In this document: in pieces, positions 34,120 to 43,258 of the stretch
How the letters are laid out: each line of letters begins with the position of its first letter
Position numbering within the stretch: the stretch's first letter is position 1
Source: Embleya sp051903075
GTDB lineage: Bacteria > Actinomycetota > Actinomycetes > Streptomycetales > Streptomycetaceae
Direction of reading: 5' to 3'
DNA: 64,000 bases
NCBI RefSeq assembly: GCF_051903075.1
Contig: NZ_CP182422.1
Span: 2,046,001-2,110,000 of the forward strand
The notes under the pieces: model-generated
What the model saw: the letters and a program-made list of their open reading frames with translations, nothing else
The model's database searches: none
Told to the model about the DNA's origin: nothing
Translations under genes and position numbers: made by a program

Positions 34120-34797
34120 GTGACCGACCGGCTTCCGCTCTTCCCGCTCAACTCGGTGCTCTATCCGGGTCTGGTGCTGCCCCTGCACATCTTCGAGGAG
34201 CGATACCGCGCGCTGGTCCGGGATCTGGAGGCGCTGCCCCAGGCGGAGCAGCGCTTCGGCGTGGTGGCGCTGCGCACCGGACGCGAGGTCGGCGACATCC
34301 AGGGCGATCCGCTCGCGGTGCTGCACCCGGTGGGCTGTACGGCGGAGATCGCCACGATCAAGTCGCACGAGGACGGCCGCTACGACCTGGTGGCCACGGG
34401 TGCGACCCGGTTCGAACTGGTCTCGGTGGACGACTCGGGGCCGTATCTGTACGCCGAGGTCGAATATCTGGCCGATCCGCCCGGCGAGCGGGCCGACGTT
34501 CTCGGGCTGGCCGCGACCCGGGCCTTCGCCGAGTATCAGCGCCGGCTGCTCACCGCCCAGCAGCGCACCCCGATGAGCCTGCCGGAGCTGCCCGACGACC
34601 CGGTCGTGTTGTCCTACCTGGTGGCCGCCGCGGTGGTGCTCGACCCGCACGACAAGCAGCGGCTCCTGGAGGCGGAGGACGCGACCGCCCGGCTGACCGC
34701 CGAGGTGGAACTACTGCGCCGCGAGGCGGCGCTGCTCGACCACCTGCCGTCGTTGCCGGCGATCGAGTTGTTGCGGCAGAACATCGAACCCAACTGA
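34120..34797 (+). CDS. LON substrate-binding domain protein
   Basis: 225 residues resembling the N-terminal domain of Lon protease without the ATPase or peptidase parts. Characteristic stretches are LPLFPLNSVLYPGLVLPLHIFEERYRALV, broken here as LPLFPLNSVL and LPLHIFEERYR, and FGVVALRTGREVG. Such stand-alone proteins are common in actinobacteria; their role is unclear. The start GTG at 34120 is chosen over a TTG nine bases upstream; a TACTCT box lies at 34105-34110, which would give a near-leaderless message. Followed by ybaK in the same direction. Confidence 0.88.
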   Translation: MTDRLPLFPLNSVLYPGLVLPLHIFEERYRALVRDLEALPQAEQRFGVVALRTGREVGDIQGDPLAVLHPVGCTAEIATIKSHEDGRYDLVATGATRFELVSVDDSGPYLYAEVEYLADPPGERADVLGLAATRAFAEYQRRLLTAQQRTPMSLPELPDDPVVLSYLVAAAVVLDPHDKQRLLEAEDATARLTAEVELLRREAALLDHLPSLPAIELLRQNIEPN

Positions 34798-34863
34798 CGC
34801 GGACCGGCCGAGGCGGGCCCGATCGCCTCGGGCCCGACCGACCCGACCGAAGGGCGCGCCGGC

Positions 34864-35361
34864 ATGGCGAAGGGCAGGACCAAGGGTGGACAGGGCACCC
34901 CGGCGACGGTGGCGCTGACCCGCGAGGGCGTGGCGTTCACGACGCACGCGTACACCCATGACCCGGACGCGGCCTCGTACGGCGAGGAGGCCGCGACGGT
35001 GCTCGGCGTGCCGGCCGAGCGGGTGTTCAAGACGCTGCTCGCCGACGTGGACGGCGCGCTCACCGTCGCGGTGGTCCCGGTGGCGGGCAGGCTCGACCTC
35101 AAGGCGCTGGCCGCCGCGGTCGGCGGCAAACGCGCGGCGATGGCCGACCCGGCGGCGGCCGAGCGGGCCACGGGCTACGTGCTCGGCGGGATCAGCCCGC
35201 TCGGCCAAAAGCGCCGGCACCCCACCGTGGTGGACGTCTCGGTGCTCGCGCTGGAGACGGTGTACGTGTCGGCCGGCCGCCGGGGCCTGGAGATCGAGCT
35301 GACCCCGGCCGACCTGATCCGGCTCACGGGCGCGGTGACGGCTCCGGTGGGGCGGGTCTAG
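34864..35361 (+). CDS. ybaK: YbaK/EbsC-type Cys-tRNA(Pro) deacylase
   Basis: 165 residues. Removes cysteine from mis-charged tRNA-Pro. The family pattern includes SYGEEAATVLGVPAERVFKTL (shown here in part as VPAERVFKTL), the substrate-binding Lys in VFKTL, and GYVLGGISPLGQKRRHPT. The ATG is at 34864. It lies 66 bases after the LON-domain gene and converges on the DUF2567-like gene. Confidence 0.9.
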   Translation: MAKGRTKGGQGTPATVALTREGVAFTTHAYTHDPDAASYGEEAATVLGVPAERVFKTLLADVDGALTVAVVPVAGRLDLKALAAAVGGKRAAMADPAAAERATGYVLGGISPLGQKRRHPTVVDVSVLALETVYVSAGRRGLEIELTPADLIRLTGAVTAPVGRV

Positions 35362-35433
35362 GGTCTTTGCCCCGCAGGGGTCGGCCGCGTGCGCTGCCCC
35401 GCACGAGTCGGCCCCGTGTACCGCCCCACAGAG

Positions 35434-36144
35434 TCAGCCCTCGTCGGACCCGTGCTTGGTGAGGTCGACGGGGGCGGACACGGTCGAACTCGGGAACGGG
35501 CCGGACGCGTGGTCTCGTCCCGGCCCCTGGGGCGCCCACGGCCACGGTCCCTGGAACGTCTCGCGGCGCTCGGCAGGGGCGAAGCCGGCGGACAGGCCGA
35601 GGAAGATCACCATCGACGCGATCGGCCACAGCAGCAACACGCCCTTGGCCTTCAGGTCCAGCTCTTGGTCGAAGCGTTTGCCCAGGCCGACCCGACGCAC
35701 CTCGTCGGCGATCCCGTCCGGACCGAGCGCCACGCCGACCTTGAAGGCCAGATACGCGCCGGCGATCCCGCCGACGGTCAGCGCGAGCGCGGTCGCCACG
35801 CCCTGTCGGCGAAAGCGCCAGAACGCGAGCGGCGCGAGCACGATGCCGGCCACCACGCCGCACACCGCGAACCAGCCGTCCAGGGCGATCGAGGTCTCGG
35901 TCTCGGGCGAGACCTGGAAGACGCCCTCCTTGGTGGCCATCAGCGGCACCCGGGGGGTGATCTGCTCCCAGACCACGCCCACGATCGCGCCCACCACCAG
36001 GCAGGTCGCGACCACCGCGGCGAACGCGAGCACGTCGGTGCGGTAGCGCCGCCACAGCGAGGGGGGCGCGTCGTACCCGGGCGCGAAGCCCACGTGCGCG
36101 CCCTCGGGCGACGGGTAGGGGTCGATATCCCCGGCAGACGTCAT
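35434..36144 (-). CDS. DUF2567-like membrane protein
   Basis: 236 residues with four hydrophobic segments (about 38-60, 92-108, 118-138 and 168-185) and a long loop after the first helix (TPRVPLMATKEGVFQVSPET). The layout resembles the actinobacterial DUF2567 family of unknown function; assignment is by memory of the family pattern. The ATG at 36144 (MTSAGDIDPYPS) is used. It lies after the ABC-2 permease on the same strand, 80 bases away, and meets ybaK tail to tail. Confidence 0.6.
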   Translation of the reverse strand: MTSAGDIDPYPSPEGAHVGFAPGYDAPPSLWRRYRTDVLAFAAVVATCLVVGAIVGVVWEQITPRVPLMATKEGVFQVSPETETSIALDGWFAVCGVVAGIVLAPLAFWRFRRQGVATALALTVGGIAGAYLAFKVGVALGPDGIADEVRRVGLGKRFDQELDLKAKGVLLLWPIASMVIFLGLSAGFAPAERRETFQGPWPWAPQGPGRDHASGPFPSSTVSAPVDLTKHGSDEG

Positions 36145-36224
36145 CTGGTCAGCGTCCCATGTACGGCTCGAGCCCGCGGGTCGGCCCCGCGCGGCGATGT
36201 GTCCGGTGGTCGAAGGGGCGTCGG

Positions 36225-37046
36225 CTACGCCCGGGTACTGCGCCGGAAGGCCCAGGTGGCCAGCGAGAGCATCACCACGCCGACCCCCGCGCAGACCGCC
36301 AGGTTGCCGGCCACCGCCGCCCAGTCCGGGTCGCCGTAGCTGGCGATGAAGGCGTCCACCCCGTAGGAGGACGGCAGCACATCCCGGGCGAGCACGATCA
36401 CCTCGGGCATCCGGTCCTCCGGCAGCACGCCCAGCAGCAGCGCCGCCGACATGCCCAATTGGCCGAGGAGCGTGGCCAGTTCCGGGCGCGGGGCGAGCAG
36501 CCCGAAGACCGCGCCGATGCCCGCCAGGGCCGCGCCGGACAGCGGTACGACCAGCAGCAGCACCCACAGGTTGGCCAGCGGCAGCTGGAACATCACCGCG
36601 CCGATCACCGCGGTGGCCACCGTGCCGGGCAGCGTGAAGGACGCGTACGCGGCGGCGATGCCGAGCACCACGGCGGCCGGGCGCACCGGCAGCGTCAGGT
36701 AGTAGTCGAGCGCGTTGGCCGCGCGCAGGTTGCCGAAGTGCTGGGCGAGCAGGTTGAGCGCGACGAAGGCGACCACGAGCACACCGGACCCGGCCACCAC
36801 CGCCTCGCGGGCGCTGTCGCTGCCGGTGTCCACCACGCCGCGCATCAGGATCATGATGCCCACCGACTGGAACACCGCGACGAACAGCAGCGGCACCCGG
36901 GAGACCCGCACCCTGGACAACTGCGCGCGGTAGACGGTCAGCAGCCCGGCGCCGAGCGGCGTGCCCGCCGCCGGGGCGACCGGTTCGACCGGGCGCGGCG
37001 GCGCGGTCTCGATGCTCGCTGCACTCACTGGGGTCGACACCCTCAT
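36225..37046 (-). CDS. ABC-2 type exporter permease
   Basis: 273 residues with about six hydrophobic segments and no ATPase motif; fits the ABC-2 membrane protein family. Its ATG overlaps the stop of the ATPase gene upstream (ATGA), so the two form one exporter. Substrate unknown; such pairs often export drugs, lipids or lantibiotics. Confidence 0.85.
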   Translation of the reverse strand: MRVSTPVSAASIETAPPRPVEPVAPAAGTPLGAGLLTVYRAQLSRVRVSRVPLLFVAVFQSVGIMILMRGVVDTGSDSAREAVVAGSGVLVVAFVALNLLAQHFGNLRAANALDYYLTLPVRPAAVVLGIAAAYASFTLPGTVATAVIGAVMFQLPLANLWVLLLVVPLSGAALAGIGAVFGLLAPRPELATLLGQLGMSAALLLGVLPEDRMPEVIVLARDVLPSSYGVDAFIASYGDPDWAAVAGNLAVCAGVGVVMLSLATWAFRRSTRA

Positions 37047-38071
37047 CCCTTGACCAGTCCCTGGTGGCGGCCGCCGAGCGCGAGGTAGACGTCCTCCAGG
37101 CTCGGCGTGGACAGCGTGAAGTCGTCGAGCGCCTCGAACGCGGGCCCGGAGGTGACGCCGGCGAGCAGTTCGCGGGCCATTCCCGGTTCCATCCGGGTGC
37201 TCCAGCGTCGGCCGGTGCGCACAGCGCTGCGCGCGAGCATACCGACTGCCGGGTCGTCCATCGGCGGATCGGCCCGCCAGACCAGGTCGAGCCGGACCTC
37301 GTCGCCGACCATGGCCTTCAGGCCCCCGGGGGTGTCGCACGCGATCACCCGGCCCTCGTCGAGCACCGCGACCCGGTCGAGCACGGTCTCCGCCTCGATC
37401 ACGTTGTGGGTGACCAGGAGCACGGTGGCGCCGCTGTCGGCCCGGCGGCGATCCACCGCGGCCCACACCGCGCGGCGCGCGACCGGGTCCATGCCGGTGG
37501 TCGGCTCGTCCAGGACCAGCACGGGCCGATCGCCCACCAGCGCGGTGGCCACGCAGGCCAGTCGGCGCTGGCCGCCGGAGAGCTTCTTCAGCGGGCGGTC
37601 CGCGATCGGGCCGAGTTCGAGTTCGTCGAGCACCGCGTCGCGCTCGGCCCGGGCCCGGTGGGCGTCGAGCGCGCGCAGCCGGGCGGTGGTCTCGATCGCG
37701 AGGGCGACGGTCAACTCGTCCAGCGCGCCGGACTCCTGGCCGAGGTAGGCGACGAGTCGGGCGGCCACGTCGGGGCGGCGCACCAGGTCGTGGCCGAGCA
37801 GGTCGATGCTGCCGGAGTCGGGCCGGAGCAGGCCGGTGAGCTGGCGGACCAGGGTGGACTTGCCCGCGCCGTTGGGCCCGAGCAGGCCGAAGATCTCGCC
37901 CCGGCGCACGTCCAGGTCGATCGTGTCGTTGGCGGTGACCACGTGCCGATCGCGCCGGCGCCCGGTGCGATAGGTCCGGGTCAGGCCGCGCACCGTGAAG
38001 CACGGGTCGGCGTTCGCGCGCTCGCCGGGAATGGTCACGCTCCGCTCGTCCGTTCCGGGCAGCTTGTACAT
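37043..38071 (-). CDS. ABC-2 type exporter ATPase
   Basis: 342 residues: nucleotide-binding domain (about 25-250) with Walker A GPNGAGKST, signature LSGGQRR, Walker B VLVLDEPTTGMDP and switch His in VTHNVIEAE. It is followed by a C-terminal region of about 90 residues as in daunorubicin-resistance-type ATPases (DrrA-like), including STPSLEDVYLALGGRH. Overlaps its permease by ATGA. ATG at 38071 used; no strong ribosome site is seen. Confidence 0.92.
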   Translation of the reverse strand: MYKLPGTDERSVTIPGERANADPCFTVRGLTRTYRTGRRRDRHVVTANDTIDLDVRRGEIFGLLGPNGAGKSTLVRQLTGLLRPDSGSIDLLGHDLVRRPDVAARLVAYLGQESGALDELTVALAIETTARLRALDAHRARAERDAVLDELELGPIADRPLKKLSGGQRRLACVATALVGDRPVLVLDEPTTGMDPVARRAVWAAVDRRRADSGATVLLVTHNVIEAETVLDRVAVLDEGRVIACDTPGGLKAMVGDEVRLDLVWRADPPMDDPAVGMLARSAVRTGRRWSTRMEPGMARELLAGVTSGPAFEALDDFTLSTPSLEDVYLALGGRHQGLVKG

Positions 38072-38166
38072 CCGACCCCGCGCGTCGTCCTGAAGGTGGT
38101 GGTGACGGCGTGCGGCCCGCGACGCGCGTCAGGTGCGCGCGCGGGGTGACACACGACCAGACGACT

Positions 38167-38805
38167 CTACGCGGTCCGCCCGGCCGGTCCGCCGCCCGCC
38201 TCCTCGGCGAGCAGCACCCGGGCCCGCCGCCACTGGTCGCGCGGCAGCACCGCCCGCCAGTCGATCGCCGCGAACGCCGCCTCGCGCTCGGGGTCCAACC
38301 GTCGGGTCGCCCGCGCGGCGGCCAGGCGCAGCAGCGGGAGCGGCCGGCTCGGCAGGCCCACCCGGGCGGTCTCGCGCTTGAGGTTGGGCCACCACACGGT
38401 TGCCGCGTCGGTCAACTCCCCCTCGGCGGCGTTCAGTCGGTGAAAGGCGGCGAGCCGCCCGACCGCCCGCGAGATCACCCACTGGACCAGCGCGGCGAGG
38501 CCGAACAGCACCAGCAGCACGATCCCCAGGGGCGGAAACAAGAACAGCGCCGGAAGGCCGATGACCACCAGCAGATACTTGACCAGAAAGACGAATTCCA
38601 GCCGGCCCAGCACCACCTTGCCCACCAGGTAGCGGATCAGCAGGGCGGTCTGGCGCGCGGTGAGCCGGGTGTCCACGTCCGGGTCGAAGGCGGTCGCGCC
38701 GGCCTTCGCGGAGCGCTGCTCCGCGGCCCGGGAGGCGTTGCGGAACCGCTGTCCGCGCCGCACCGCGCCGAGGCCGGCCCTACCGATCCTGGTCCATTTG
38801 GACAT
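38167..38805 (-). CDS. Conserved membrane protein, function unknown
   Basis: 212 residues. Basic N-terminus (SKWTRIGRAGLGAVRRG), two or three hydrophobic segments (about 66-82, 86-104 and 108-116), then an amphipathic C-terminal half with LTDAATVWWPNLKRETARVG. No family recognised. It lies upstream of the ABC-2 ATPase on the same strand and divergent from the MscS-like channel gene. Confidence 0.7.
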   Translation of the reverse strand: MSKWTRIGRAGLGAVRRGQRFRNASRAAEQRSAKAGATAFDPDVDTRLTARQTALLIRYLVGKVVLGRLEFVFLVKYLLVVIGLPALFLFPPLGIVLLVLFGLAALVQWVISRAVGRLAAFHRLNAAEGELTDAATVWWPNLKRETARVGLPSRPLPLLRLAAARATRRLDPEREAAFAAIDWRAVLPRDQWRRARVLLAEEAGGGPAGRTA

Positions 38806-38960
38806 CGCGCGTCCTCCGTGCCGTACACCACCCGAACTCGCACGTTACCGCCCCCGCGAACCCCCGGGGCGCTTCCCGCGCGCCCCGCGACGCGATGGGT
38901 GACCTCGGCGGGCTCGGGTACCGTACGGGTTTGACCACAAGCCCCTGGGAGGCCTTCGAC

Positions 38961-40211
38961 GTGGACGTGTGGCACATACTTCGCCCGCTGATCGTGCTCG
39001 TCTCGGTGATCGCCTTCACGGGCCTGGTGACCTGGGGAATGGCTCGCCTGGCCCGCGAAGTACAGACCCGCAAACCACTGACCGGACCACTGTGGTCGAT
39101 GGCGCGGCGCGGCCGCGCCTCGATCGTGGCGACCCTCGGCACCTCGATGTTGTTGCTCGCCGAGCCCGCCGCCGCGCTGCCCGAGCGCAGCCGGGGGATG
39201 CTCCGGCACATCCTGGTGCTCTCGGTGATCGCGGCCTGCTCGTGGCTGATCGTGCACGCGGTCACCCTGCTGGTGAACACCTCGTTCGAGCGCTACGCGG
39301 CGAACGCGACGGACACCGGCCGGGTACGCCGGATTCAGACCCAGATCGCGCTGATCCGACGCACCGCGGTGGCGATCGTCGGGATCATCACCTTCGCCGC
39401 GATGATCATGACCTTCCCGGGCATGAAGACGATCGGAACCAGTCTGCTCGCCTCCGCCGGCCTGCTCGGCGTGGTGGCCGGTCTGGCCGCGCAGAGCGCG
39501 CTGGCCAACCTGTTCGCCGGGTTGCAGATCGCGTTCAGCGACATGGTCCGGATCGGCGACTCGGTGGTGGTCAACGAGGAGATGGGCACGATCGAGGAGA
39601 TCACCCTGACCTACCTGGTGGTCAACACGTGGGACCAGCGCCGGATCGTGATGCCGGTGTCCTACTTCACCTCGCGGCCGTTCGAGAACTGGTCGCGCAC
39701 CGACACCCGGATGACCGGGACGGTGTTCCTGCACCTGGACCACTCGGCGCCGGTGAGCGAACTGCGCGAGGAACTGCACCGGATCCTCAAGGACACCGGC
39801 CTGTGGGACGGCCAGGGCTGGAGCCTGTACGTCACCGACACCACGCCGACCACGATCCTGATCCGCGCGGTGGTCACCGCCCGCGACTCCGACGACCTGT
39901 GGACGCTGCGCTGCGAGGTCCGCGAGAAGCTGCTCGACTACCTGCGCCGCGAACACCCGTACGCACTGCCCCGCATCGCCACCGCGCCCGCGCCGCTGGG
40001 CAACGAGGCGGTGGGCCCGTACAGCGGCAACGGGCGCTTCGCGAAGGCGCGCCCGACCCCGCAGGTGCCCGCGCAGACCGGCCCGCGCAAGTACGTGAGC
40101 CTGGCCAAGAAGCCTCAGTCGCTGGCCGCCGCGGCCGCCGCGGCCGAGTCGATCTCGTTGAGGAAGTCCGAGGCGATCGCCCAGGCCCGCGCGGCGGCCT
40201 CGCGGTCGTAG
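38961..40211 (+). CDS. MscS-family mechanosensitive ion channel
   Basis: 416 residues. Membrane segments at about 5-24, 65-80 and 120-165, then the MscS pore-beta domain with GLLGVVAGLAAQSALANLFAGLQ and VRIGDSVVV. The GTG at 38961 has GGAGG 8 bases upstream (MDVWHILRP), so it is preferred over earlier open codons from 38895. The last 97 bases overlap the convergent hydrolase gene; the tail (AAAAAAAESISLRKSEAIAQ) looks like translated antisense, so the channel may have lost an earlier stop. Confidence 0.9.
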   Translation: MDVWHILRPLIVLVSVIAFTGLVTWGMARLAREVQTRKPLTGPLWSMARRGRASIVATLGTSMLLLAEPAAALPERSRGMLRHILVLSVIAACSWLIVHAVTLLVNTSFERYAANATDTGRVRRIQTQIALIRRTAVAIVGIITFAAMIMTFPGMKTIGTSLLASAGLLGVVAGLAAQSALANLFAGLQIAFSDMVRIGDSVVVNEEMGTIEEITLTYLVVNTWDQRRIVMPVSYFTSRPFENWSRTDTRMTGTVFLHLDHSAPVSELREELHRILKDTGLWDGQGWSLYVTDTTPTTILIRAVVTARDSDDLWTLRCEVREKLLDYLRREHPYALPRIATAPAPLGNEAVGPYSGNGRFAKARPTPQVPAQTGPRKYVSLAKKPQSLAAAAAAAESISLRKSEAIAQARAAASRS

Positions 40212-40714
40212 TCCGCCAGCCCGGGATCGGTGAACAGGTGACCGGCGCCCCGGTAGCGGTGGATCTCCACATCGGCCCCGGCGCGGCGCATGCCCAGGTA
40301 CCAGGTCCCCAGCCAATCCTCGGTCTCGAACGGATCGGGCTCGGCCACGTGCAACTGCACCGGCACCTCCGTCACGGCATCCTCACGCAGGTCGGAGGTG
40401 CCGTGGAACATCAAAAGCCCGGCCGCGGTGCGATCGGCGAACACGGCATTCTGCGCAATCGAGGCCCCCAGCGAAAACCCCGCATACACAAGCCCCTCCC
40501 CCAGCCCGGCCGCCACCTTCACGGCCCGGCGGATCAACTCGTCCGCACCGATCTCATCCTTGATCTCCATGCCTTCCTCGATCGACTCGGTGCAACGCCC
40601 GTCATACAGATCAGGCACAACCACCTCGTGCCCAAGCCCCCGCAACCACCCGGCCGCATCCTGAACAGCGGGCCGCAGCCCATAGGCCGAGTGAAACAAC
40701 ACGATGCGGGCCAC
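40115..40714 (-). CDS. Dienelactone hydrolase-family hydrolase
   Basis: 199 residues, alpha/beta-hydrolase fold of the DLH family. The nucleophile elbow is GFSLGAS with Ser rather than the Cys of classical dienelactone hydrolase; VVVPDLYDGR and GAGHLFTDPG (likely catalytic His) are family patterns. The GTG at 40714 has AAGGA 9 bases upstream. Its 3' end overlaps the MscS gene on the other strand by 97 bases. Substrate unknown. Confidence 0.86.
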   Translation of the reverse strand: MARIVLFHSAYGLRPAVQDAAGWLRGLGHEVVVPDLYDGRCTESIEEGMEIKDEIGADELIRRAVKVAAGLGEGLVYAGFSLGASIAQNAVFADRTAAGLLMFHGTSDLREDAVTEVPVQLHVAEPDPFETEDWLGTWYLGMRRAGADVEIHRYRGAGHLFTDPGLADYDREAAARAWAIASDFLNEIDSAAAAAAASD

Positions 40715-41267
40715 GAGAACATTTCCTTCCGAAGACCAATCCCCACACAACAAACCCCCAACGGTACCGGGCCGCACGGCATACCCCGACAGGCACGACT
40801 GGTCGCCGACGCGCGGGGCCGGAGGATGGTCGAGCCGAGTCGAGTCCGCCGAGGAGCCCCCGAGTGGGCCGAGTGCTGTCGGCGAGAGTCGCGCTTCGGC
40901 TGCGGAGGGCCGGTCCGGAACCTGTCCGAGTCGGCGATGGGCCGCCCCCGGCGTGCGGGGCTCCGAAACTTGGGGCTCCCGACGAGGCGGGCGTGTTGGT
41001 CGGCGAAAAAGCGGCCTACAGCGGCGGGCGGGGTGGGCGCTCGGGTTGGGTTCGCCGGGCGTGCGTTCTCGATTGGGTTGGGTGCTTCCGGCGGAGGTTG
41101 CGCTTGTGGTTGCGGGTGGCTGGTGCGGGCTGGTCCGAGCCGGTGGTGGGCCGCTGCCGGCTCCGGCCGGCCCCGCACCGACCGCCCGCAAGCAAGGCGC
41201 AGCCCGCACCCAACCGAAGCACAGCAGCCCCGAGCGGCGGCATCTACCTCCCGGGCCCAGCCGCCCC
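40715..41267. other. Gene-free stretch upstream of the DLH gene
   Basis: 553 bases between the DLH start and tandem array 3 with no supported gene. Several open frames cross it but have poor third-position bias, no ribosome site and no recognisable motif. It may contain the DLH promoter. I see no repeat or hairpin as strong as those nearby. Confidence 0.5.
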
Positions 41268-41530
41268 AGCCCGTCCGGCGTTTGAGGACAACTCGCCCCA
41301 GGCGCCCGAACCGCAGCACCGGTCGCCGAACGCAACCGAAAACCCAGCCCGTCCGGCGTTTGAGGACAACTCGCCCCAGGCGCCTGCGGACCGCAGCGCC
41401 CGTCGCCGAACGCAACCGAAAACCCAGCCCGTCCGGCGTTTGAGGACAACTCGCCCCAGGCGCCTGCGGACCGCAGCCCCCGTCGCCGAACGCAACCGAA
41501 AACCCAGCCCGTCCGGCGTTTGAGGACGGC
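41268..41530. repeat. Tandem array 3: 78/80-bp repeat of the GTCC...GGAC core
   Basis: Four copies of GTCCGGCGTTTGAGGAC begin at 41273, 41351, 41431 and 41511, spacing 78, 80 and 80. The stretch between copies is nearly identical (for instance aactcgccccaggcgcc and cgccgaacgcaaccgaaaac, with acccagccc directly before each core). The core folds as GTCC-loop-GGAC; in copy 4 flanking bases extend the stem to CCGTCC/GGACGG. It lies downstream of the antiporter stop. From memory this 17-mer is a frequent intergenic sequence in Streptomyces. Confidence 0.92.
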
Positions 41531-41584
41531 CCGGTTCAAAACCGGCCAAGCTCGGCGATGAGACCGCTCCGAGGCGGCCCCGCC

Positions 41585-43174
41585 TCACCGCACGCTGCGT
41601 AGGTCCAATCGCCGCAGGACGCGGTCGGCCGCCGCCGGGTCGACGCCTCGGCGTCCCCGGGCCGCGATCACCTCGCGTCGTGCCGCCGCCGTCATTTCGG
41701 CCTCGATCTCGTGCAGGAGCTTGATCCGCCGTGAGCGCTCGACCACCGAGTCGGCCAGTTCCTCGCCCATGCCCTCCGGCTTCAGCTCGGCCAGCAGCGC
41801 CTTCTGCCGGGCCCGCAGCCGCCGCACCATCTCGTCCGGGAGGTCGCGCTGCTCGTCCAGTTCGCGCAGCCGATGCAGCGCGGCCTTCGTCGCCGCCGCC
41901 GCGATCCGGCGCTCCTCGTCGCTCTCCGCGTCGTCCGTCTCCGAGACCCCGAGCCGGCGCACCAGCCACGGCAGGCTGACCCCCTGGAGCAGCAGCGTCA
42001 CCACGATCACGCAGAACGCGATCGCGATCAGCCGTTGCCGCTCGGGGAAGGCCCCGCCCGCGTCGGTGCTCAGCGGCAGCGCCAGCGCAAGCGCGATCGT
42101 CACCACGCCGCGCATCCCGGCCCACCACACCACCACCGTCTCGCGCGGATCCGGGGTCTGGGTCTCGCCGGTGGTCGGCAGCCGCGCGTGCAGCCGCCGG
42201 GCCAGCGCCGCGACCGGGAACAACCACAGGCCCCGCACCACGATCAGGGTCAACACCACCGCGCCGGCCTCCAGGAACAGCCGGCCCCGATCGCCCCGCA
42301 GATCGTGGAAGATCTCCCACATCTCCAGGCCGATCACCCCGAACGCGACACCGGTCACGACCAGGTCGACGACCTCCCAGAACGAGCGCCCGGTGAGCCG
42401 GCCGACCACGTTGTCCGCGTCCTCGGCGACCGAGCCCAGGTAGAACGCGGTGGTCAACACCGCGAGCACGCCGGAGCCCTGCAGTTCGTCGGCGACCACG
42501 TAGGCCAGGAACGGCACCAGCAGCGTGAGCAGCGTCTGCAACGTGGGCTCGTCCAACCGGCCCAGCAACAATCGCCCGGCCAGCCCGACCGCGAAGCCGA
42601 TCCCGACGCCGACCACCGCGGACAACGCAAACATGCCCGCCGCCTCGACCGGCGAGAACGTCCCGCCGACCACCGCCGCGACCGCGACCTGGTAGAGCAC
42701 GAGCGAGGTGACGTCGTTGAACAGCCCCTCGCCCTCCAGGATCGCCACCAGCCGCCGCGGCAGCCGCAGACTCCCGGCCACCGCCGTCGCCGCCACCGGA
42801 TCCGGCGGCGCCACCAGCGCACCCAGCGCGACCGCGCCCGCGAGCGGCAGCCCGGGGATCATCGCGTCCGCCACGGCCGCCACCGCCGCCGTGGTCACCA
42901 GGACGAGTGCGACCGCGAGCAGCGTGATCGGCCGGGCGTTCGCCGCGAACTCGCGCCAACTCGACCGCTGCGCCGCTGCGTACAACAGCGGCGGCAACAG
43001 CAGCGGCAGCAGCAGGTCGGGGTCGATCCGCAGGTTGGGCACGAACGGCAGCCACCCGAGCAGCACCCCGTACAGCGTCAGCAACACCGGAAACGGCAGC
43101 CGCAATCGGCCCGCGAGCGGCACCACCACGACCGTGCCGAACATCAACAGGAACAGCAGCGTGAGCTGACCCAC
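41585..43174 (-). CDS. CPA1-family Na+/H+ antiporter
   Basis: 529 residues. About 12 hydrophobic segments (to about 405) with the ion-binding motifs PPDPVAATAV and EGEGLFNDVTSLV, followed by a charged cytoplasmic tail (about 410-529) rich in coiled-coil-like Arg/Glu. Matches the CPA1 (NhaP/NHE) family. GTG start at 43174. It stands alone; repeats begin 55 bases after its stop. Confidence 0.93.
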   Translation of the reverse strand: MGQLTLLFLLMFGTVVVVPLAGRLRLPFPVLLTLYGVLLGWLPFVPNLRIDPDLLLPLLLPPLLYAAAQRSSWREFAANARPITLLAVALVLVTTAAVAAVADAMIPGLPLAGAVALGALVAPPDPVAATAVAGSLRLPRRLVAILEGEGLFNDVTSLVLYQVAVAAVVGGTFSPVEAAGMFALSAVVGVGIGFAVGLAGRLLLGRLDEPTLQTLLTLLVPFLAYVVADELQGSGVLAVLTTAFYLGSVAEDADNVVGRLTGRSFWEVVDLVVTGVAFGVIGLEMWEIFHDLRGDRGRLFLEAGAVVLTLIVVRGLWLFPVAALARRLHARLPTTGETQTPDPRETVVVWWAGMRGVVTIALALALPLSTDAGGAFPERQRLIAIAFCVIVVTLLLQGVSLPWLVRRLGVSETDDAESDEERRIAAAATKAALHRLRELDEQRDLPDEMVRRLRARQKALLAELKPEGMGEELADSVVERSRRIKLLHEIEAEMTAAARREVIAARGRRGVDPAAADRVLRRLDLRSVR

Positions 43175-43258
43175 TCCACCCCCAGACCGATCGAGCGCGA
43201 TTCGATCTTGGAGGCTTCCCCGAATCTCCGCCGAATCACCGACCGGCGGGCAATTGCC

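Noticed and set aside
40864..41523. Open frames over tandem array 3
   Set aside because: Same cause: repeat-driven open frame, with no motif or start signal.
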